A stretch of 64,000 nucleotides of DNA. Origin: Acinetobacter sp. ANC 3781. GTDB taxonomy: Bacteria; Pseudomonadota; Gammaproteobacteria; Pseudomonadales; Moraxellaceae. Of the stretch, positions 8,239-18,322 are shown one piece after another; position 1 is the stretch's first letter; every line of letters starts with the position of its first letter. The notes under the pieces were generated by a model. That model did not search any database and was not told where the DNA came from. It worked only from the letters and a program-made list of their open reading frames with translations. The DNA is taken from assembly GCF_004331285.1 (NCBI RefSeq), contig NZ_SJOH01000008.1, positions 1-64,000 of the forward strand. The letters are read 5' to 3'. The position numbers and the translations under genes were made by a program.

Positions 8239-10080
8239 ATGTCGCTACTGTTACAAATTACGATTTTCCTTGGTGCTTCCCTACTCTTGGTTCCCTTGGC
8301 CAAGCGCTTTGGAATTGCCACTGTACTCGGCTATTTGTTTACCGGTATTTTACTTGGTCCCAGTGTCTTTAATATTGCCAGTGACCCGGAAGCGATTCAG
8401 GAACTGGCGGAATTTGGCGTTATTCTGTTGATGTTTATTATTGGGCTGGAGCTGCGTCCGCAACGACTGTGGGAGATGCGTAAATCCATCTTTTTGATGG
8501 GTAGCCTGCAAGTCGGCATTACTGGCGTTATTCTTGCCAGCCTTATCTTTTTTGCCTTAAACCAGAGCCTTTCTGCCAGCTTTGTGATTGGCATGGCACT
8601 GGCACTTTCCTCTACGGCCTTTGTGTTACAGCTTCTAGCGGAAAAGCAGCAGCTGAATACCACCTTTGGGCAACAATCCTTTTCTATTCTACTGTTTCAG
8701 GATATTGCTGCCATTCCCTTGCTGGCGATTATTCCATTATTGGCCGGCACCGAATCGACCCATCATGGGGTTGCCTATTTTGCAGCAATTATTGCGACCT
8801 TTAGCGGTTTGTTTTTGTTTAGCCGCTATATGATGCGTCCGTTTTTTCGTTTCGTGGCCAAAAGTGGTGCGCATGAACTGATTACGGCAGTGGGCCTGTT
8901 TATTGTCTTGGGCGTGGTTACACTGATGGATGTGCTCGGAATCAGTACCACTTTGGGAGCTTTCTTAACGGGCGTCTTGCTCGCCGACTCTGAATTCCGC
9001 CATGAACTTGAAGCCAGCATTGCGCCCTTTAAAGGACTGTTGCTCGGTCTGTTCTTTATGACTGTCGGCATGACCACCCAGTTATCCCTGCTGGTGGATA
9101 TGCCTTGGCTGATTATCGGTGGTGCATTCATTTTAATGCTGATCAAAAGCATTACTCTGACTGTAATTGCTCGTTATTTAAAATATTCATGGCGTAATAG
9201 CTTACTGCTTGCCACCTGCTTATCTCAAGGGGGTGAATTTGCTTTTGTGGTGCTCAAAGTCGCCAGTAGTGAAAAAGTCATCACCCAAGCGATTCTTGAG
9301 CCTGTAACCTTGATTGTTACACTTTCCATGGTGCTCACCCCAATGCTGTACTGGCTGATCAGCAGCTGGATTATTCCTTTAATTGATAAAGAAAAAGTAC
9401 CTGTTTATGATGAAATTCCAGATACGCATAACCCGATGATCATTGCCGGCTTTGGTCGTTTCGGACAGATCATTGCCCGTATTGCCCATTTACAGCATCA
9501 ATCCTTTACCGCAATTGATAGCAATTTAGAAAAAGTGGACTTCGTGCGCAAGTATGGCGGTAAGGTATACTATGGTGATGCCACCCAACCTGATATCTTG
9601 CGTTCGGCAGGAATTGAACAGGCCAAAGTTTTTGTACTGGCAATTGATGATATTGAAGACTCGATGAATGTCGCACGTCATATTCGTTTAAACTATCCAA
9701 ACCTGAAACTTTTAGTACGGGCACGCGATCGTCATCATGTGCATTTACTGCGTGATTTAGGGGTAGCCCATATCTGGCGTGAAACGTATTTATCTTCATT
9801 GGGAATGGCCTACCGTGCCTTGCGCGAATTGAATATCAGTGAAGAAGATGCGAATAAAAGTATTGAATTGTTCCGTGATTACGATGAAAAGTTATTGCTT
9901 CAGCAACAACGGGTCTATACCGATGAACAAAAAATTTATGAAACACATCGTAATGCTTTAGCAGAGCTTGAACACTTATTTGAAAGTGATGCCCAGATTC
10001 GTCAAGAACCTACTGGCGTCAATTTACAACGCGGCTTAGCACATCAGCGTATTGATGTCACAAGAGATGATAGTAACTAG
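8239..10080 (+). CDS. kefC: CPA2-family monovalent cation:proton antiporter (KefB/KefC type)
   Basis: A 613-residue inner-membrane transporter. Residues about 1-380 form a CPA2 membrane domain of some 12 helices, with the family segments LGYLFTGILLGPS and LLMFIIGLELRP. A cytoplasmic RCK_N domain follows, with nucleotide-binding motif GFGRFG near residue 403. KefB/KefC proteins are glutathione-gated potassium efflux systems that protect against electrophiles. The KefF/KefG ancillary subunit is not encoded next to it, so glutathione gating is inferred from family only. The start has AGGACAG upstream. It lies 59 nt after priA and upstream of hslO. Confidence 0.88.
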   Translation: MSLLLQITIFLGASLLLVPLAKRFGIATVLGYLFTGILLGPSVFNIASDPEAIQELAEFGVILLMFIIGLELRPQRLWEMRKSIFLMGSLQVGITGVILASLIFFALNQSLSASFVIGMALALSSTAFVLQLLAEKQQLNTTFGQQSFSILLFQDIAAIPLLAIIPLLAGTESTHHGVAYFAAIIATFSGLFLFSRYMMRPFFRFVAKSGAHELITAVGLFIVLGVVTLMDVLGISTTLGAFLTGVLLADSEFRHELEASIAPFKGLLLGLFFMTVGMTTQLSLLVDMPWLIIGGAFILMLIKSITLTVIARYLKYSWRNSLLLATCLSQGGEFAFVVLKVASSEKVITQAILEPVTLIVTLSMVLTPMLYWLISSWIIPLIDKEKVPVYDEIPDTHNPMIIAGFGRFGQIIARIAHLQHQSFTAIDSNLEKVDFVRKYGGKVYYGDATQPDILRSAGIEQAKVFVLAIDDIEDSMNVARHIRLNYPNLKLLVRARDRHHVHLLRDLGVAHIWRETYLSSLGMAYRALRELNISEEDANKSIELFRDYDEKLLLQQQRVYTDEQKIYETHRNALAELEHLFESDAQIRQEPTGVNLQRGLAHQRIDVTRDDSN

Positions 10081-10130
10081 CTTGTGTTTTACAATGTAGA
10101 CACCATTAACACCGGCTATTGGAGAAATTT

Positions 10131-11006
10131 ATGTCTGAATTACGTCAACGCTTTTATATTGAGAATTGCCCGGTTCGTGGTGAAGTGGTGCATCTCGAAA
10201 AAGTTTTGCAAACCATTCTTGCTCAACGGGATTATCCTCAAGCCATAGAAGTGCTTTTAGGGGAAATGCTCAGTGCTACAGCTCTGCTCGCCAGCACTCT
10301 TAAAATTAAAGGCCGGATCAGCCTGCAAATTCAGGCAGCTGGAACATTCAAGTGGGCAATGGCAGAATGCGATCATTTGGGTCAGCTACGCGCTTCAGCA
10401 GATTACGAAGAAGATCCACGTTTCTTTCAAGCCAAAGACAGCAGTACTATTTTAACGTCTCTGGTCAATCCGGTGCTGTTTATTAATATTGAACCTGAGT
10501 TTGGTGAACGCTATCAAGGTATCATTGCCCTTGAACATCCTACATTAGCGGGTTGTTTGATGCAGTATTATGATTTATCTGCACAAATTCCGACAAAAAT
10601 TCGCTTGGCCAGTACTGCAAAACAATCTGGCGGCTTACTGATTCAGCTGTTACCCCGTAATAGTGAAGAAGAGCAGCACTGGGTAGATGAAGATCTCTGG
10701 CCGCGTTTGACCCTGTTAACTGAAACCTTAAAGCCAGAAGAGTTAACTGAGCTTGAAGCAACAGAAATTCTTTACCGTTTATATAATGAAGAAGATGTAC
10801 GCTTGCCAGAAGCCGAGCACTTAAGCTTTGGCTGTACCTGTTCCAAAGAGCGTTGTGCCAATGCATTGATTCAAATTGGGGTCGATGCGGTTCGTGAAAC
10901 CTTGGAGTTTCAAAATCCAATTACCATGGACTGCCAGTTCTGTAGCACCCGCTATACCTTTACCGCCGAAGAAGCGTTTGGGTTATTTGGCAAACATCTA
11001 AGCTAA
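10131..11006 (+). CDS. hslO: Redox-regulated molecular chaperone Hsp33
   Basis: A 291-residue cytoplasmic holdase activated by oxidation. The C-terminal redox switch is clear: a CxC (GCTCS) followed about 30 residues later by CxxC (CQFC), the four zinc ligands that form disulfides under hypochlorous or peroxide stress. The start is the ATG at 10131, which has GGAG 7 nt upstream; a TTG four codons earlier overlaps that ribosome binding site. It is 50 nt downstream of the kef-type gene and ends at a terminator. Confidence 0.95.
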   Translation: MSELRQRFYIENCPVRGEVVHLEKVLQTILAQRDYPQAIEVLLGEMLSATALLASTLKIKGRISLQIQAAGTFKWAMAECDHLGQLRASADYEEDPRFFQAKDSSTILTSLVNPVLFINIEPEFGERYQGIIALEHPTLAGCLMQYYDLSAQIPTKIRLASTAKQSGGLLIQLLPRNSEEEQHWVDEDLWPRLTLLTETLKPEELTELEATEILYRLYNEEDVRLPEAEHLSFGCTCSKERCANALIQIGVDAVRETLEFQNPITMDCQFCSTRYTFTAEEAFGLFGKHLS

Positions 11007-11027
11007 AGTTAGCTCCAATCGTTAAAA

Positions 11028-11057
11028 CAAGAGTGGCAATATAGCTGCTCTTTTTTA
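11028..11057 (+). terminator. Terminator after hslO
   Basis: The stem AAGAGTGGC/GCTGCTCTT contains two G-U pairs and is followed by TTTTTT, 22 nt after the hslO stop codon. Confidence 0.75.
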
Positions 11058-11220
11058 TCAGAAAATTTAAGCTTATATTCCTGTTGTGGTCTTATCTAAA
11101 GCTGCGTAGTTGTAGTCTGGCTATTTTTGAGGAAAATCTTCCTACAGATCAAAGCAAAAAATGACAATAACCCTTTATGTCTACAATATAAAAATAATCA
11201 ATTGCATTCGGAATATAGGG

Positions 11221-11904
11221 ATGAATAAAAAATATTTTTTTGTAGATTATTGCTTGTCAACACAGCTTTATTTATGCAGCAATCTTGAGCTTCACCAATA
11301 GATGAATACCCCTTGAAGACGAAGTAGAATATGCGCAGACAAACGTATTAATGACCAAACAAAGAATGGAGTTTATGTGGGAAGGATTATCAATGTGCCT
11401 CCTATTCCCTGTCGAACTGCAATTGATCATTAGGAAAAATATAAGGCTGCCTTAAAAAATGCACCACCGATTGTTCTCCACCTTCCTCTCAGGCATTCAA
11501 CCGGACTTCAAAAATAAAGACGACCTTCTTAATGATCATGTTCTAGCTTTCAGGTCATACCTACCAAAAAAACGCATACTGAAAGTAGCAAAAAACCCGA
11601 TGATTCTTATGAAGGAATCATGGTAACCACCCGAAATGTGCGAGGGGTAACAAACAAAATGACGATCCGTTCTAACTGCCCAGGTAACTTAAAAATAAAG
11701 CCTTTCTGGATTTACCTTTTACCGGAGGGCTTTAAACAAATTCTGGATAACTCAGATGAACTTAATCATGATCGGGTTATAGATCCTATCAATAATACTC
11801 TACAAGGCAAGTTACCTCTAAGTTCGAGTGACAAACAGTTAAATGCTCAAAGCTATGTTGGGGTTTCAGTAATTGGGCCTAGTGCAGCCTGGATCAGATA
11901 TTGA
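11221..11904 (+). pseudogene. Decayed gene for a probable secreted protein
   Basis: No intact gene fills 11.06-12.03 kb, but coding-like fragments follow each other on the + strand in changing frames. A start at 11221 reads MNKKYFF. A shift at a T run then gives a signal-peptide-like LLLVNTALFMQQS, a TGA stop and ASPIDEYP. Further on come KNGVYVGRIINVPPIPC and, after more stops, a 94-residue open stretch (11620-11904) beginning MVTTRNVRGVTNKMTIRSNC and ending PSAAWIRY. The pattern suggests one exported protein broken by at least two frameshifts and several stops. I do not recognise the family. The last fragment could still be expressed as a short protein. Confidence 0.5.
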
Positions 11905-11922
11905 TCTTATTCAAAATTTCTA

Positions 11923-11948
11923 AAGGCTGCTCACTGGGAGCTTTTTTG
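11923..11948 (+). terminator. Terminator after the decayed gene
   Basis: A short GCTC/GAGC hairpin with a five-base loop is followed by six T, just after the last open fragment. Its presence supports the view that a transcription unit once ended here. Confidence 0.55.
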
Positions 11949-12046
11949 TCATAATTTGAAACAATAAGGTACAGATCTACACTATTTCAATTTTATTAAA
12001 GGTTCAATAATGATTAAAACCTAACCAATTTTAGCTTCCTATTTTT

Positions 12047-13015
12047 ATGCCTAAAAGTCATTATGAAGTTCTTGGCATTACGCGTAATGCCACACCCGAT
12101 CAAATCAAGAAAGCCTATCGAAAATTGGCTCGAAAATATCATCCCGATGTAAGTAAAGAAGCGGATGCGGAAGAGAAGATGCAAGGCATTAATGTTGCCT
12201 ACGACACTTTAAGCAATGAAGAGAAAAAAGCTGAATATGATTTTCAGCTTGACCATCCTGAAGCTTTTCATCAATCGGGGACACAGACAGGAACCGGCGG
12301 TTTTGACAATGCCCACTTCTACCGCCAAGGATTTAACCAGCAAGACCATTCAGAATTTAGTGGCTTTGAAGACCTTTTTGGACGTTTCGGTTCAGGCTTT
12401 GGTGGAGGGAATTATCAATATCAAAAGCAGCAAAGACAACAGCAGCGTAGTTATCAAGGTGAAGACCAACATGCCAGTATTGAAGTTGATGTGGCGGTTG
12501 CATACCATGGCTCAACTCAACAGATCACTTTGCAGATTCCGACTTTAAATGCTTTTGGCGAAGCTGAAGTTCAGCGCAAAACTTTACAGGTCAAAATTCC
12601 TAAAGGAATGAAAGAAGGTCAAAGTATCCGTCTTTCCGGACAAGGTCAAACGGGAATCAATGGCGGGAAAAATGGCGATCTTTATATTGAAATTCACTAT
12701 AAAGATACTGAGAAAATTAGAGTGGAAGGTGCGGATATTTACTACACCATCAATGTTACACCCTGGGAAGCAGCCCTAGGACAAACTATTGAAACTTCAA
12801 CACCTGAAGGAACAAAAGTTCAAGTAAATCTGCCTAAAAATGCCAAGACAGGTCAGCAACTTCGGCTAAAAGATAAAGGGATACCCAGTAAAACACCCGG
12901 TCATTTATTTCTGGTATTAAATATCGTGTATCCAGCTGCGCAAACTGAACATGAACAGCAGGCTTATCAAGCTTTTGCAGAAGCTTTTTCAGCATTTAAG
13001 CCTCGCAATGGTTAA
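12047..13015 (+). CDS. cbpA: Curved DNA-binding protein CbpA (DnaJ-class co-chaperone)
   Basis: A 322-residue class B J-protein. The J domain covers residues 4-70 with the HPD tripeptide at 32-34 that stimulates DnaK. A Gly/Phe-rich linker (about 85-130) and two C-terminal beta domains with a dimerisation tail follow. There is no DnaJ zinc finger, which separates CbpA from DnaJ. CbpA also binds curved DNA in E. coli in stationary phase. It is followed 10 nt later by cbpM, encoding its dedicated inhibitor, which confirms the assignment. Confidence 0.93.
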   Translation: MPKSHYEVLGITRNATPDQIKKAYRKLARKYHPDVSKEADAEEKMQGINVAYDTLSNEEKKAEYDFQLDHPEAFHQSGTQTGTGGFDNAHFYRQGFNQQDHSEFSGFEDLFGRFGSGFGGGNYQYQKQQRQQQRSYQGEDQHASIEVDVAVAYHGSTQQITLQIPTLNAFGEAEVQRKTLQVKIPKGMKEGQSIRLSGQGQTGINGGKNGDLYIEIHYKDTEKIRVEGADIYYTINVTPWEAALGQTIETSTPEGTKVQVNLPKNAKTGQQLRLKDKGIPSKTPGHLFLVLNIVYPAAQTEHEQQAYQAFAEAFSAFKPRNG

Positions 13016-13025
13016 GGAGACAATC

Positions 13026-13364
13026 ATGACCACTATTCATTATCGTGAAATTGTATGTGATGGGTTTAATCATGCCGAAGTCATTGATGAACATCATAGT
13101 TTTGATTTAAAGCATTTTGCTGATGCGTGTGGACAAAGTCCGGAATGGGTTTTACAACTGCTTGAATACGATATTTTAGACACCCGCCCAGAAGAACGCA
13201 TTCACCAGTTCTTTGGTGATGATGTGTCTCGTGCACGTCGGGCTTATCGTTTACAACGCGACTTTGATGCCAGTCTTTCTGCGGTGGCGATGATGCTGGA
13301 TTTAATTGATGAAGTCCAACATTTACGCAAGCAAGTTAGACACATGAATGTAAAAGACTTTTGA
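13026..13364 (+). CDS. cbpM: Chaperone modulator CbpM
   Basis: A 112-residue helical protein of the CbpM/MerR-like family that binds the CbpA J domain and blocks both its co-chaperone and DNA-binding activity. The ATG at 13026 has AAGGAGA about 6 nt upstream, overlapping the end of cbpA. An in-frame extension into cbpA is not needed. The central segment FADACGQSPEWVLQLLEYDIL resembles the family helix-turn-helix-like core. Length is close to E. coli CbpM (101 residues). Confidence 0.88.
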   Translation: MTTIHYREIVCDGFNHAEVIDEHHSFDLKHFADACGQSPEWVLQLLEYDILDTRPEERIHQFFGDDVSRARRAYRLQRDFDASLSAVAMMLDLIDEVQHLRKQVRHMNVKDF

Positions 13365-13463
13365 TTGAGTCTTTGAAACTGAATCGTACTGCTATATAGG
13401 GGCAAGTACATAGTTGTTATTTTTATCCTGAAACCAACTTTTTTGTGAGAATAATCTAGGCTT

Positions 13464-13730
13464 ATGAAAACCAAAGAATGCAATAAAAAAGTGAAAAAGA
13501 TGTTTCCAGAGCATCAGGAACTCATCCATAAACTGCGTCATGATGATCCTCATTTTGCAAAAATATTTGAGAGTCATCAGGAACTGGATAAAGAAATTGC
13601 TCAACTTGAACTCAATCCGGTTCATCTGATCAATGATGATATTGAGTCAATGAAGCGCAAAAAACTTAAAATAAAAGACGAGATTTATAAAATACTGACG
13701 CGAAATACTCAAGTGGTTGATCCTTCTTAA
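13464..13730 (+). CDS. DUF465 (YdcH-like) family small protein
   Basis: An 88-residue, highly charged helical protein. From residue 13 onward it follows the YdcH/DUF465 pattern: MFPEHQELIHKL, then FAKIFESHQELDKEIAQLE and MKRKKLKIKDEIYKIL. The family start would correspond to the ATG at 13500, giving 76 residues; the ATG at 13464 adds a basic stretch. Neither has a good ribosome binding site, so the start is open. The function of the family is unknown. It stands alone about 100 nt after cbpM. Confidence 0.75.
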   Translation: MKTKECNKKVKKMFPEHQELIHKLRHDDPHFAKIFESHQELDKEIAQLELNPVHLINDDIESMKRKKLKIKDEIYKILTRNTQVVDPS

Positions 13731-13814
13731 TTTTTAGTTTTAATGAGAAAAGACAGATCATTCCACTTAGCTGATTTTAAGTTTAAAGCAACTTATCGAG
13801 TGGCACTTAAAAAC

Positions 13815-13857
13815 AGGATTTCTTTTTATAAAAAGTGATTTATAAAAAAGCAAATCC
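13815..13857. terminator. Imperfect A/T-rich inverted repeat between convergent genes
   Basis: GGATTTCTTTTTATAAA and a near complement ending AAGCAAATCC flank a short centre, between the DUF465 gene and the CorA-family gene that face each other. It could act as a weak bidirectional terminator. Confidence 0.4.
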
Positions 13858-15093
13858 CTATTTCAACTTGGTCATTTTTTCAACTCCTTTTATGGTTTCT
13901 TTAACAGATTGCTTAATTGGCTCATAGTCCAGGAACCAAAATAGATTCACGTGTTGATCTTTATGTTGTTGTGCCAACAGATCAATTACGCTCCGCTCCC
14001 CTCGCCCCACCAAGTGTCTGCGATAAAAATAATAAATCAGCAACACCGTGGTGATGAGCATGACGATTAACATACTCCAAAACCCGGTTGGGGATTTTAA
14101 ACCTGGAATAAACTCAAAGTTCATTCCATAAACCCCGGTTAATAAAGTCAGCGGTGCAAAAATAGCGGTGATAATGGCCAGGATGCGCATATTTTCATTG
14201 GTTTGATTGGCAATGGCCGAAAAATGTAAATCTATTGCTGCTTGAATGGAAGCACGGAGACGAATCGTATGTTTTTGAATTCTTTCTACATGGCTGACCA
14301 AATCATTCATACGGACCAGCACAATATCCTGTCGTTCAGACTTCTTCTGGCCTTTTAAATGTGGGTAATTATCGACAATTTCATCTCTTAGTTCTTGTAA
14401 AGCATCAATTTGTTCTTCACAAAGATTTTCCACTTGCTGGAAAGACATACTTTCTTGTAATAACTGATTCCACTTCGCAAACCGGCGATGACCTTGCAAC
14501 AATTCCTGCTGCCAAAACTCAACCCGTCGGGTGAGTGGCACACGCAAATCCAGATAACCATCCACCATACTGTTGAGCAAGCGCAAAGATAAATCGAGTG
14601 GTGTAACTGGAAGTTTTCGTGACTTATTCTGTTCTTGAGTAGAACGGATAAAATTGGTTTCAATACGGGAAATATAATTTTCTATTGCTTTATTACCTTG
14701 CTCACGCACCGTAATCAGCACTTGAGGTGTCATGATAAAACTAATCGGTGTGGTGGCTAAACCAAAGGTGTTTTCATGCTGTTCAAGCGCCTGCTCACCC
14801 GTTTCTATTTCATCATCTGGGGTAATCAGTTTACGAAAAATAAGTAAATCATATTCATCCATAGTATCAAATGCGCAAGGATGTTCTAAATTCAGAATAT
14901 CCCTGATATGAAATTCGTTTAAGCACACAGGTGTATGCTGATTTATTTCTTTTTGCCATACTTCCGCACGAGTGACCACATCAGCCCGAGTACAATCGAT
15001 CCAGATAAATTCCGGTTCAGCTTCAGTGTTTAGCTGTTTTTGTACAAAAATATGATGTTCTGTCGGATGTTGATAGAAATAATAAACCTGCAT
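13858..15093 (-). CDS. CorA-family divalent cation transporter
   Basis: A 411-residue inner-membrane protein of the CorA/ZntB superfamily. A long cytoplasmic domain rich in helices (about residues 1-300) is followed by two membrane helices near 300-325 and 335-355. The selectivity-filter motif GMN lies at about residue 325, after which comes an unusually basic tail of some 50 residues including YYFYRRHLVGRGERS. CorA proteins carry magnesium and cobalt in; ZntB members move zinc. Which ion applies here cannot be read from the sequence. Its C-terminal extension past helix 2 is longer than in E. coli CorA, which ends almost at the membrane. Confidence 0.85.
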   Translation of the reverse strand: MQVYYFYQHPTEHHIFVQKQLNTEAEPEFIWIDCTRADVVTRAEVWQKEINQHTPVCLNEFHIRDILNLEHPCAFDTMDEYDLLIFRKLITPDDEIETGEQALEQHENTFGLATTPISFIMTPQVLITVREQGNKAIENYISRIETNFIRSTQEQNKSRKLPVTPLDLSLRLLNSMVDGYLDLRVPLTRRVEFWQQELLQGHRRFAKWNQLLQESMSFQQVENLCEEQIDALQELRDEIVDNYPHLKGQKKSERQDIVLVRMNDLVSHVERIQKHTIRLRASIQAAIDLHFSAIANQTNENMRILAIITAIFAPLTLLTGVYGMNFEFIPGLKSPTGFWSMLIVMLITTVLLIYYFYRRHLVGRGERSVIDLLAQQHKDQHVNLFWFLDYEPIKQSVKETIKGVEKMTKLK

Positions 15094-15249
15094 TAAAACA
15101 ATTCTCTATTCACAATTTTGCTTTTTTGTTGTTACTCGATAGAAACCTGAGCAACTCCATCTATCGGTCTTAAAATTATGAGCTGCGCTGCAAACTTAAG
15201 CAATCAAATAACGTTTTATTTCTAGATCTCTCAATCTAAGTCAACTCTC

Positions 15250-15304
15250 AAAAAAAAGCCCCGAGCAAGTCAAAGTTATTCCTTTGACCAAGCTCAAGGC
15301 TTTT
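15250..15304 (-). terminator. Strong terminator after pnp
   Basis: On the - strand a long stem with short bulges begins AAGCC..GAGC..GGTCAAAG, has a six-base loop, closes with CTTTGAC..GCTC..GGCTT and runs into eight T. It ends the rpsO-pnp transcript 48 nt after the pnp stop. Confidence 0.9.
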
Positions 15305-15351
15305 CATATATTTTCGTTCACATGAATTAACTCATGTGAATATTCAAGACA

Positions 15352-17445
15352 TTAAACTTGTTCGATGTCTTTCATAGTCAATTTAATACGACCACGGTTA
15401 TCTACGTCAGCAACTTGTACTTTAATTTCCTGACCTTCTGTCAATACGTCTGCAACATTGGCAATACGTTCGTTAGAAATTTGAGAAATATGAAGTAGGC
15501 CGTCAGTACCTGGCATGATGTTTACAAACGCACCGAATTCAACAATACGAATCACTTTACCTACGTAAATTGTACCTGGCTCGATTTCAGCAGTAAGTGC
15601 CTGAATTTTAGCAACCGCAGCAGCTGCAGCCGCTTTAGTTTCACCAAATACGCGAACTGTACCGTTATCTTCGATATCAATTGCAGCTTTAGTTTCTTCA
15701 GTGATTGCACGAATAGTCGCGCCACCTTTACCGATCACATCACGGATTTTGTCCGGGTTAATGTTAATCACTTGGAATGTAGGCGCATGCATAGAAATTT
15801 CAGGACGAGCGCGTGAAATCACTTGGTTCATCTCGTTCAAGATGTGCATACGACCCGCATATGCTTGGTTCAATGCAGCTTCCATGATCTCTTCAGTGAT
15901 ACCTTCGATCTTGATATCCATTTGAAGCGCAGTAATACCGTTTGCAGAACCGGCAACTTTAAAGTCCATGTCACCTAAGTGATCTTCGTCACCCAAGATG
16001 TCAGAAAGAACAGCGAAACGTTCGCCTTCTTTCACTAGACCCATTGCGATACCCGCAACTGGTGCTTTAAGTGGAACACCTGCATCCATAAGTGATAATG
16101 AAGCACCACAAACAGAAGCCATTGACGATGAACCGTTAGATTCAGTGATGTCAGATACAATACGGATGACGTACGGGAAGCGGTCAGCAGGTGGAAGCAC
16201 AGCTTGGACACCACGGCGCGCCAAACGACCATGACCGATTTCACGACGTTTAGGACCAGATTCACGACCCGTTTCACCTACAGAGTATGCAGGGAAGTTG
16301 TAGTGCAACATGAAGTTGTCAGTTTTAGTGCCTGACAATGTATCTACCATCAATGCATCACGTGTATTACCCAAAGTCGTTGTTACCAACGCTTGAGTTT
16401 CACCGCGTGTGAACAATGCTGAACCGTGTGCACGACCCAATACGCCCACTTGAACATCAATAGCACGAACAGTTTTTGTGTCACGACCATCAATACGTGG
16501 CTTACCAGACAAGATGTTGTCACGTACTGTACGGTATTTTAAGTCTTCAAATAATTCATTTACTTCGTCAGCAATACCAGTTTCGTCATTTTCTGGAACG
16601 AACTGAGCAACAGCTTCAGCATAAAGTGCATCAAGTGCCGCATAACGGTCTTGTTTAACTGCAATTGTGTAGGCTTCAGAAATTTTTGCTTCGAATGCAT
16701 CTTTTAATTGACCAAGAAGCGTTTCATTTTTAACTGGAGCAACCCAAGTTGATTCAACCGCACCCGCAGCTGCAGCAAATTCTTTAATCGCTTGAATCGC
16801 GATTTGCATTTCGTCATGACCGAAAAGTACAGCACCCAGCATTTGGTCTTCTGAAAGTTCTTTCGCTTCAGATTCAACCATCAATACTGCAGATTCAGTA
16901 CCCGCAACAACCAAATCAAGATCAGATTCTTTCAATTGTTCGTTGTTCGGGTTAAGAATGTATTCGCCGTTGATTAGACCAACACGCGCGCCCGCGATTG
17001 GACCACGGAATGGAACACCTGCAATCGACATTGCAGCTGAAGTACCGAGCATTGCAGCAATGTCGGCATCCATGGTTTTGTCAGAAGAAATAACAGTCGC
17101 TGTTACTTGAATTTCGTTATAAAAACCTTCTGGGAACAATGGACGAATTGGACGGTCAATCAAACGTGAAATTAAAGTTTCAGCTTCAGACTGACGACCT
17201 TCACGCTTACCATAACCCCCTGGGATACGACCGGCAGCATATTGTTTTTCTTGATAGTTAACAGTAAGTGGGAAGAAATCCTGTCCTGCTTTTGCTTTTG
17301 GTTGTGCGACAACAGCAACAAGTACCGTTACGCCGCCCATAGTAATGACAACTGTGTTGGCTTGACGTGCAACACGACCAGTTTCAAGTACAACTTGGTG
17401 TTGACCGAACTGAAATTCTTTACGAATAATATTAAACATCGACAT
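15352..17445 (-). CDS. pnp: Polyribonucleotide nucleotidyltransferase (PNPase)
   Basis: A 697-residue 3'-5' phosphorolytic exoribonuclease and degradosome component. It has two RNase PH domains (about residues 1-215 and 310-540) joined by a helical linker, a KH domain with the motif [17 protein letters not shown], and a C-terminal S1 domain ([26 protein letters not shown] split over two strands). The ATG at 17445 is favoured by AGGAA about 10 nt upstream; the ATG at 17439 starts the more familiar MFNIIRKEF. It is downstream of rpsO, as in E. coli, with a structured 257-nt spacer. Confidence 0.97.
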   Translation of the reverse strand: MSMFNIIRKEFQFGQHQVVLETGRVARQANTVVITMGGVTVLVAVVAQPKAKAGQDFFPLTVNYQEKQYAAGRIPGGYGKREGRQSEAETLISRLIDRPIRPLFPEGFYNEIQVTATVISSDKTMDADIAAMLGTSAAMSIAGVPFRGPIAGARVGLINGEYILNPNNEQLKESDLDLVVAGTESAVLMVESEAKELSEDQMLGAVLFGHDEMQIAIQAIKEFAAAAGAVESTWVAPVKNETLLGQLKDAFEAKISEAYTIAVKQDRYAALDALYAEAVAQFVPENDETGIADEVNELFEDLKYRTVRDNILSGKPRIDGRDTKTVRAIDVQVGVLGRAHGSALFTRGETQALVTTTLGNTRDALMVDTLSGTKTDNFMLHYNFPAYSVGETGRESGPKRREIGHGRLARRGVQAVLPPADRFPYVIRIVSDITESNGSSSMASVCGASLSLMDAGVPLKAPVAGIAMGLVKEGERFAVLSDILGDEDHLGDMDFKVAGSANGITALQMDIKIEGITEEIMEAALNQAYAGRMHILNEMNQVISRARPEISMHAPTFQVININPDKIRDVIGKGGATIRAITEETKAAIDIEDNGTVRVFGETKAAAAAAVAKIQALTAEIEPGTIYVGKVIRIVEFGAFVNIMPGTDGLLHISQISNERIANVADVLTEGQEIKVQVADVDNRGRIKLTMKDIEQV

Positions 17446-17592
17446 GTATTTATATTTCCTAGTTCTTGTGAACAACTATTCTAGTGGAGACCCCTAAGGT
17501 TTGGCATTCACATTACTCAGCTGTAAGTATAAATGACAAAGCTTAGAAGCCGACCTCACCAGATTTTCAAAACACTAATTTAAGACACAAAG

Positions 17593-17641
17593 AAGGAGCG
17601 AAACATCGCCCCTTCCCCTTACCTGGTTGGAGCCAGGTAGA
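17593..17641 (-). promoter_or_regulatory. Double hairpin in the rpsO-pnp spacer
   Basis: On the - strand ACCTGG/CCAGGT with a 6-nt loop is followed by GGGGCGA/TCGCTCC with a TGTT loop. The first lacks a T run, so it is more likely a processing or stabilising stem than a terminator. In E. coli the same spacer holds an attenuator and an RNase III stem through which PNPase controls its own synthesis. The same role here is an inference from position and structure. Confidence 0.55.
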
Positions 17642-17702
17642 CTTTCTTTTTCAGTCTGACAGCATTCAAAATGCAATAGTCCGAAAAATAAGTTTAATCG
17701 AA

Positions 17703-17972
17703 TTAACGACGTAAACCTAAAGCAGCGATCAAAGCGCTGTAACGAGTAGTATCTTTACCTTTAAGGTAGTCAAGAAGCTTACGACGTTGGTTAACCATAC
17801 GGATAAGACCGCGACGGCTATGATGGTCGTGTTTGTGTTCTTTAAAGTGACCTTGCAAATCATTGATTTGTGCAGTCAACAAAGCTACTTGTACTTCAGG
17901 TGAACCAGTGTCGTTTTCAGCGCGAGCATATTTAGCAACGATCTCTGCGCGATCTGCGTTTGTTAAAGCCAT
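17703..17972 (-). CDS. rpsO: 30S ribosomal protein S15
   Basis: An 89-residue protein with the conserved S15 core: [31 protein letters not shown] and [13 protein letters not shown]15 binds the central domain of 16S rRNA early in assembly and in several bacteria also represses its own mRNA. Length is exactly as in E. coli (89 residues). CGGAGA lies just upstream of the start. It heads the rpsO-pnp unit; truB, which precedes rpsO in E. coli, is absent here. Confidence 0.98.
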   Translation of the reverse strand: MALTNADRAEIVAKYARAENDTGSPEVQVALLTAQINDLQGHFKEHKHDHHSRRGLIRMVNQRRKLLDYLKGKDTTRYSALIAALGLRR

Positions 17973-18063
17973 TCGATTTCTCCGAGATGCTTAAAAAATT
18001 ACATATGATAGGAATCAATTGATTACTCAATTGACTGCCGTGCATCACTACAGCAAGTGCGCT

Positions 18064-18092
18064 ATTTTAAGGGAAAAGTCGGGTGATTGCAA
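18064..18092 (-). promoter_or_regulatory. Sigma-70 promoter of rpsO
   Basis: On the - strand TTGCAA (18087-18092) and TAAAAT (18064-18069) are separated by 17 nt, about 90 nt before the rpsO start, leaving a 5' UTR long enough for translational control. Confidence 0.7.
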
Positions 18093-18287
18093 AAATAGAA
18101 ACGTGTTTTCATCTTTTTATTTCAATTCACTGATCCGCTATAGCCTTTCTTTTTCTATCTGTAAATTTAACTTACCAATTTAGCAATAAAATCACGCCTT
18201 ACCCTTCCATCTTTTATTATTTTTCTATTTTGAGAAGTATCCTCTTAAGTAGTCGTATCCATTGCCTATATCACACGAATAAAAGAT

Positions 18288-18322
18288 AAAAAAAAGCCCA
18301 AGCTAGGCTTGGGCTTTTTTGC
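18288..18322. terminator. Intergenic bidirectional terminator hairpin
   Basis: AAGCCCAAG and CTTGGGCTT enclose a 3-4 nt loop, with six T on the + side and eight or nine on the - side. No protein gene reads into it directly from either side, which is why an RNA gene is proposed. Confidence 0.85.
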
